This document shows, piece by piece, positions 59,313-64,000 of a DNA stretch of 64,000 bases (positions are counted from its first letter, which is position 1; each line of letters begins with the position of its first letter). This stretch comes from Cristatella mucedo. Taxonomy: Eukaryota > Bryozoa > Phylactolaemata > Cristatellidae. A program made the translations under genes and the position numbers. The stretch lies in the NCBI GenBank assembly GCA_009760855.2, contig WPIO01000117.1, positions 323,501 to 387,500 of the forward strand. Reading direction: 5' to 3'. The notes beneath the pieces are model-generated. The model worked only from the letters and a program-made list of their open reading frames with translations. It was not told where the DNA came from and did no database searches.

Positions 59313-59318
59313 TTTATT
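59313..59318 (-). promoter_or_regulatory. Candidate polyadenylation signal of the minus-strand gene
   Basis: AATAAA on the minus strand, about 405 nt after the stop at 59726-59724, giving a plausible 3' UTR across 59723-59300. Confidence 0.5.
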
Positions 59319-59723
59319 AAAGCGTCGTGAATTCGCATTGCGCTCGTGCGGCGAGCGCGCATTGTCGCTCAAGAAAAGTAGCACTCGCTCGCCGGCTTCT
59401 CTTTTCGCTTGACGTGGCGCCCGCACGTGTAGAGCGAACGAGAAAAGCCGGAAATAGCGAGGCGCCGCCCCGAAAGAGCCGCCGCTCGAGGCGTCGCAGT
59501 CAAAATCGTCGACAGGATCGTGGTCGTGGTCGCGTCGCGACCTGTATCCTCTCGATCGAAGAGACTAGGGCGCGCGTCGAGCGGTCGAGCCGAGTCGCAG
59601 CGCAGTCGCCGCCACTCGGCATGTGCCTCAATTCAAATTTCGTCATCGGCGCGACGATAAGTTTCGCGAGCCAGCCATGCAATGGCCGATATGACTAGCT
59701 ATTCCGAGGCCAACGCCCTGGCT

Positions 59724-59888
59724 TCAAATGCGGGTGTCCACCATTTCAGCGGCGCCCGCTGAAGACGAAGTGCTGCTGCTGCTGCCGCTGCTGCTGCCGC
59801 CGCTGCTACTGCTGCCACCGCCGCCGCCGCCGTCTCCGCGGTCACTTCCCTCGTCATCCGGGTTACCCTCGTCGTTGTCGCTGCCGTA
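59724..59888 (-). CDS. Terminal exon of an unrecognised low-complexity protein
   Basis: The acceptor is CTTTGCAG/TAC. It encodes YGSDNDEGNPDDEGSDRGDG, Gly and Ser runs, and a C-terminus SAGAAEMVDTRI followed by TGA. It is exactly 165 nt and phase 0, matching the upstream exon. The last three residues T-R-I fit a class I PDZ-binding motif. The family is not recognised; low complexity limits any comparison. Confidence 0.7.
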   Translation of the reverse strand, partial: YGSDNDEGNPDDEGSDRGDGGGGGGSSSSGGSSSGSSSSTSSSAGAAEMVDTRI

Positions 59889-60194
59889 CTGCAAAGGAAA
59901 GTCGAATGGCTGCCGCGCGCCTTCGCCGACGATCCGCCCGCCCGCCGGTCGGCCGGCTTGTCTTGTAATGCACTGGCGCTGCCGCAGGCGGCGCGCGCGC
60001 GCTTATTCCGCCTCGCCAGCTTTTCGCGCCACCGAGGTCACGCGGGCAGAGAGCAGCGCCGGCGCCCGCTCGTCTGCACTGACCGAGCGGGCGCGCGTGC
60101 ATATCGCAGCACGCCGCTCCGAGCGGGTCCGAGCGGGCGCGCAGGCGTCAGCGGGCTTGAAGGTGCTGGTTTTTTTTCGCGCGCGCGTATGTAC

Positions 60195-60227
<33 letters not shown>

Positions 60228-60300
60228 GTTTATATATATATATATATACAATATATATATATATATATATATATTGTATACATATATATATATAACATAT
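60195..60300. repeat. (TA)n microsatellite
   Basis: TA repeat with TGTT and ACAA interruptions in the intron of the minus-strand gene. Confidence 0.95.
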
Positions 60301-60307
60301 ATAACAT

Positions 60308-60436
60308 TCATTTTTATAGCGCCCCAAGAGAACTTAAATCTCTATTCAGGTGCTTCACATATGCATCGGAGCTCGAGCCCATGACCTCAGCCAGACCTTG
60401 GTCGGGGCGAGCACCTTGAGCGCTGGACCAAACCAG
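60308..60436 (-). mobile_element. SINE-B copy, joined to segment Y
   Basis: The minus strand has GGTTTGGTCCAGCGCTCAAG, GGGCTCGAGCTCC-like B box and a GTTCTCTTGGGGCGCTATAA tail. Its 5' end continues directly into segment Y (to 60617). Confidence 0.88.
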
Positions 60437-60617
60437 CAACTCTTCCCAGAGCCAGATACTCGGTGTCTCACGATCTTGCAGCGAGTGGTGCATAAGCTGT
60501 GTAGCTTGGCCAATTAATAGGCATCTTATCTCAAGCGATTTATCGCATGAGAGCTTGACCGGTTCATGATTACTTGACAGTTTCATTCTACGAGCTCAGT
60601 TTTATTACGAGTTCCCA
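60437..60617 (-). repeat. Inverted-pair segment Y, right copy
   Basis: Reverse complement of 56125-56309 with few differences. It lies immediately 5' of a full SINE-B here and of a truncated SINE-B head in the left copy. Confidence 0.82.
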
Positions 60618-60619
60618 TC

Positions 60620-60712
60620 CATCTAGGAGAGTTTAAACTTGATTCTGGTGCTTCATATATGACGCGGGACCCGAACCCACGACCTCGTTCATCAAATACA
60701 CAGTTCAAAAGT
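60620..60712 (-). mobile_element. SINE-B fragment (long-insert subfamily)
   Basis: Minus strand: GTATTTGATGAACGAGGTCG, GGGTTCGGGTCCCG B box, and a diverged tail. Confidence 0.65.
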
Positions 60713-60734
60713 GCTTATCTCAAGCCTGACTGGA

Positions 60735-60845
60735 TGTTGATACGCAGTTCGGTTTATTCCAACGGACTTTATCTCACACGAAACAAAGAGAGTGACAAGC
60801 AAAGCTTAGTCAGGTGGGCCGTCGAGGAAGGAAGTGAATATATTT
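60735..60845 (-). mobile_element. LINE group 2 3' UTR fragment
   Basis: The plus strand ATCTCACACGAAACAAAGAG then GTCGAGGAAGGAAGTGA corresponds to the reversed end of group 2 LINEs (CACGCAACAAAGAGAAAGTG in the copy at 32027). Confidence 0.6.
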
Positions 60846-61398
60846 AAATATTTAAAAGCTACGAAGATGGCGGTTTCCTAACGTTACTGCTCGATGTTGG
60901 GCGACAAAGTAATTCAATACTGGTTAAACGTCGCCTCGATTCAAAGGATTGATATACTCGATCTCAACGCTTGGCAACGGTCAGAGCCGCAGAGTGGCAG
61001 GATGCTCCCGGGCGAAAGCATCGAGCACTGCGAGCGTGCTGCTTTCCTGGGGGCTTCACTGCGTCTCAAGCATTCTTTTGGAGCGTGCTACGTCACAAGT
61101 GCTACACGTTGCCTACTATTGGCGATCGAGGGCACCGGCGATTACGCCGCTCCTCTCAGTTTCTGGCAACCTCGAATTCGCTGCCATCTCGTGTGCATCG
61201 GCAAAAAAGGTCGCCGGCCGGCTGCCATAGCTTCGCGACTGCTGCGGTCGGCCGTTCGAATGAAAGGGACCAGAGAGCTCCGCTGCAGCAGCAGCAGCAG
61301 CAGCCGCGAGAGCAGTTCGGTCACGTGCGATGCCGCGAGTCGCGTGCGAACGGTCACGCGCGATGCCGCGAGAGCGCCGCCGTGCGCGCTATACTCAC

Positions 61399-61896
61399 CA
61401 CGCCGCTGTCTGCCGGACCGTGAGAGCCCCATGTGGACGAGCGCGCAAATTCTACTTCGGCCGCCGCCGCAGCGGGCGTTCTCGTCCATCCGCCGGCGAG
61501 CTCTTCGTCGCCGCCGCTCGACGAGCTTCCGCCGGCGTCGCGCCGGCCGGCCGATTCGCCGTTTCGCTGCCGCCGCGACCGCCAACCGTTCGTGGCCGCC
61601 GCCGCCGCCGCCGCCGCCCGATCGCTGCTGAGCACGCCGCTCGATTCCTCGTCTGAAAGGCTGATGATCCTTCGTCGGGACGCGTGACTGCCGTGGTGAC
61701 TGGAAGCTCGGCTGGAGCCGCGGGCGCTGCCAGAAGGCGGCGGCGGTGGCGGCGGCGGCGGTGGAGGCCGCCCTGCCGCGGCGGCGGCGGCGTACTGCTG
61801 CGCGGCGGAGAGGTGCGGAAAGGCGGCGTTGATGTAGCCCTGAGCCAGCTGCGCCTCACGTAGGCTCACCCGACTCGGCGTTCTCGACGACCATGT
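61399..61896 (-). CDS. Penultimate exon of the same unrecognised protein
   Basis: The acceptor is CTTGCACAG/ACA, after a pyrimidine-rich stretch; the donor is GGCGTG/GTGAGT. It is 498 nt, 166 codons, phase 0 at both ends. It encodes TWSSRTPSRVSLREAQLAQG, YINAAFPHLSAAQQY, an Ala run, an 11-Pro run, SSRASSHHGSHASRRRIISL, SDEESSGVLSSDR, a second Ala run, and Ser/Gly-rich text. The charged and polar make-up suggests a disordered cytoplasmic tail or a nuclear protein. Upstream exons must lie at higher coordinates or outside the window. Confidence 0.7.
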
Positions 61897-63327
61897 CTGT
61901 GCAAGCGAGCGTAGAAAATAAATTGGAATAAATCGCCTTCGGAAGGAGCGGCTGGACCGGCGGCGGACTCTATGCACGTATGTCTGGACTATAGCGTGAC
62001 CGGCAAACGATGCGGCGGCACAAGTACCAAGACCGTCTCGCCACATTTGCACAGCTTGCAACGGTGCGGCCATAATTTTGCGAGAGAGTCCTAGAGCAGA
62101 GAATGGCCACTGAGCAAGTGTCGCGGGCCTGCGGTAAGAACAGATGCGTGAAGTATTTAACTCATTGGTCAGCGTAAGCATCGACGCTGTTCAATGCAGG
62201 AGGATAAACGCCTGAAAGTCAATGCTTAGTCGCCGACGTAAAGGCGAGTTAAGAGGTAACGCCCTTCGCTGAATTGATGGACCTTGAACCTCGAGCCTCG
62301 AGGTGGAGCCTCCGGAAAGCTGCGATCGAGTGATCGCATCGAGACCTACTTCCAGCGGCTGGCTGCGGCAAGCGAGGACAGATTGTCCCGGTTCCATGTT
62401 CAAGTCTGCACGCCGTTACATTGGCAGGCGACGAGTCAAATGTTTCGGATAAGTATTTTTTTGAAGGGCTTACATCGCCCACATGTTAAACACAGTGGCC
62501 GAAGTTAGCCACGTGAAGTCACTAATTAAAAGCGCATCGGATAAATATGTAAAGATTCGCCTCACCCGTGTAGGAAAGAAGATATTAACAAGCTGTGGGT
62601 GACAGAGCCCACAGTGAACTTATCCAAGCTAATTCTGCTTAAGTATCAGTAGCTGTGCTGAGCTGCTCACCTGAATGCATACATCTAAAGAAAGTGCAAA
62701 CGAGATTTGTAGGAAATGTTTTGGATTTTTGTATGGGTAATACATTAATAATTATCATAATAATAATTATTTATAATATACTCATATAATTAACAATTGC
62801 AATAATTGTAAACAACCGTATTTAGATGCCAACAGCTAAAAAGTACTTTCGCGTCTGATTTTAAGGGAGTAGTAAAGGTAAGACTGCTGCTATGCTTCCT
62901 ATCAGTACTCCGTCTCCCATTCCGTACTCCCTCCCCCCCCGGAGCTCGACGAACGCTCAGACAGACATGAGCAGACACGAGCGATCGACCACGTGCCGAG
63001 CACGAAAAACAATAATTCAGCTTAGATCATAAACTAGATCTAATGCCGAAAATGTTGGACGAAGGCAAGTTTTGGAGAATAATGTATGCAGCTTAAACGT
63101 CACATGACGACGAGTACGCCGTCAGCTTTCTAGCAGTCTCGCTTTATCAATTAAATGTACTTCAAATAGTTTAAGCTGATAAGAAAAGCTTTATAAATTC
63201 CAAAACTTTGTGTACAGGATTGAGCTTCATCTACCACACCATTTCATACTATTTTTTCAATAGTACAAGCACGAGAAGGGCCAGCATATACCCACCGGAA
63301 GCTGGGATGCAATTACATATATTTCAT
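61897..63327. other. Probable upstream intron of the minus-strand gene
   Basis: No convincing upstream exon. A 14-nt stretch at 62671-62684 (minus) has good splice borders on both sides. An AT-rich patch with ATAATTAT repeats lies at 62740-62815. Confidence 0.35.
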
Positions 63328-63472
63328 TTTTCCAGCGCCCTAAGCAAACCCAATCTCTATTCAGGCGCTTCACATATGCCACGGTGCTCAAGAACACGAC
63401 CTCGGCCATCAAATATATTCACACTGACCTCGTTCGGGGCGAGCACCTTAACAACTGGACCAAACCAGTGCT
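63328..63472 (-). mobile_element. SINE-B copy (long-insert subfamily)
   Basis: Minus strand: GGTTTGGTCCAGTTGTTAAG, an insert with GTGTGAATATATTTGATGGC, a degraded B box and a GTTTGCTTAGGGCGCTGGAA tail. Confidence 0.82.
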
Positions 63473-64000
63473 GCACGATGCCGCTAATGGCGGCTCCTGG
63501 TTTCAAAGGATACCCGGAAAGAACGGCCGATCCAATATACAGGTAGGATAGTATAGTGCGAGGCATATTCCTTGGCTAACTATCAGTGACATCAATAATA
63601 AAAACTCGATTTTTAGAGGAGCCCTGCAAGTATTGAGTTACTTTACTCTTGAAGCCTTGAGCAAAACAGGGACCGAGGTCAAGGATGCTCGAGGTCAAGG
63701 ATGCTTAGTTATTCACTACGGTAAGTAAGTCCCTAATCCCCGGACAAATATTGAATTTGGAGACGAACTACAGAGGCGGTTCTCTGAATAAAACTTGTAT
63801 ACGAAGAACGCAATATCACTCAATCGGCTTTACGTTTAGGTTTCCTGTGAGGAGTTTTTAGTTGTTTGCAATCATGTTAACCCTACTCATCACCAGTTTG
63901 AGGACATATGACGACAATCAGAGCCCTAAGCCGGCATGACTCGCGGTTGGTTTTCCAATCACCGCAGGTGATTCGGGTGACTTGAATAACAGGTACAGCT
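63473..64000. other. Right edge of window, nothing recognised
   Basis: A short direct duplication of GAGGTCAAGGATGCT occurs at about 63676-63702. No gene is supported. Confidence 0.35.

Noticed and set aside
59958..60419. 153-codon plus frame with Tyr-Ile repeats
   Set aside because: Translation of a (TA)n microsatellite and a SINE-B in the intron of the minus-strand gene.

Overview
This is an animal nuclear genome window, most likely from an invertebrate. Genes carry many introns with GT-AG borders, intergenic DNA is full of LINE and SINE relics, and long dinucleotide microsatellites are common. No bacterial features (operons, Shine-Dalgarno sites, CRISPR) are seen. The species cannot be fixed from the sequence.

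Four protein-coding genes can be supported. (1) Bases 2-2680, plus strand: the 3' end of a gene for a large low-complexity protein with about 36 RGG triplets in an [A/D]EFRGG-type repeat; its 5' end lies outside the window. (2) Bases 29256-11969, minus strand: a complete 11-exon gene for the nucleolar ribosome-assembly factor NOP53 (GLTSCR2), 424 residues, with one GC-AG intron and an intact LFFVD motif for binding the exosome helicase MTR4. (3) Bases 39892-50272, plus strand: a complete 11-exon adenosine kinase gene, 376 residues, with an intact PfkB-family active site (DTNGAGD). (4) Bases 61896-59724, minus strand: the last two exons of an unrecognised Ser/Gly/Ala/Pro-rich protein ending in a PDZ-ligand-like TRI. 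For the two complete genes the exon phases agree at every junction and each spliced reading frame closes as a whole number of codons.

The rest is a dense transposon landscape: at least three CR1/L2-like LINE groups (reverse-transcriptase C-termini, tails and YADD-region pieces), two tRNA-derived SINE families (here SINE-A and SINE-B), a Ty3/Gypsy protease/RT relic (about 5020-5708), a 1476-bp solo LTR with a TTAT target duplication inside a SINE-A, and a roughly 630-bp inverted-repeat element inside a LINE. Several insertions are nested, which gives a relative order of activity. SINE-B and two LINE groups end in the same kind of short hairpin tail, which points to a LINE partner for the SINE.

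Layout: 0-3.4 kb RGG-repeat gene and 3' UTR; 3.8-11.5 kb repeats with the Gypsy relic and solo LTR; 11.5-29.3 kb NOP53; 29.5-39.7 kb mostly repeats; 39.8-50.3 kb adenosine kinase; 50.7-59.1 kb repeats; 59.3-62 kb the fourth gene, with its upstream part probably beyond or near the right edge. The genes share no evident pathway: NOP53 acts in nucleolar 60S assembly and adenosine kinase in purine salvage.
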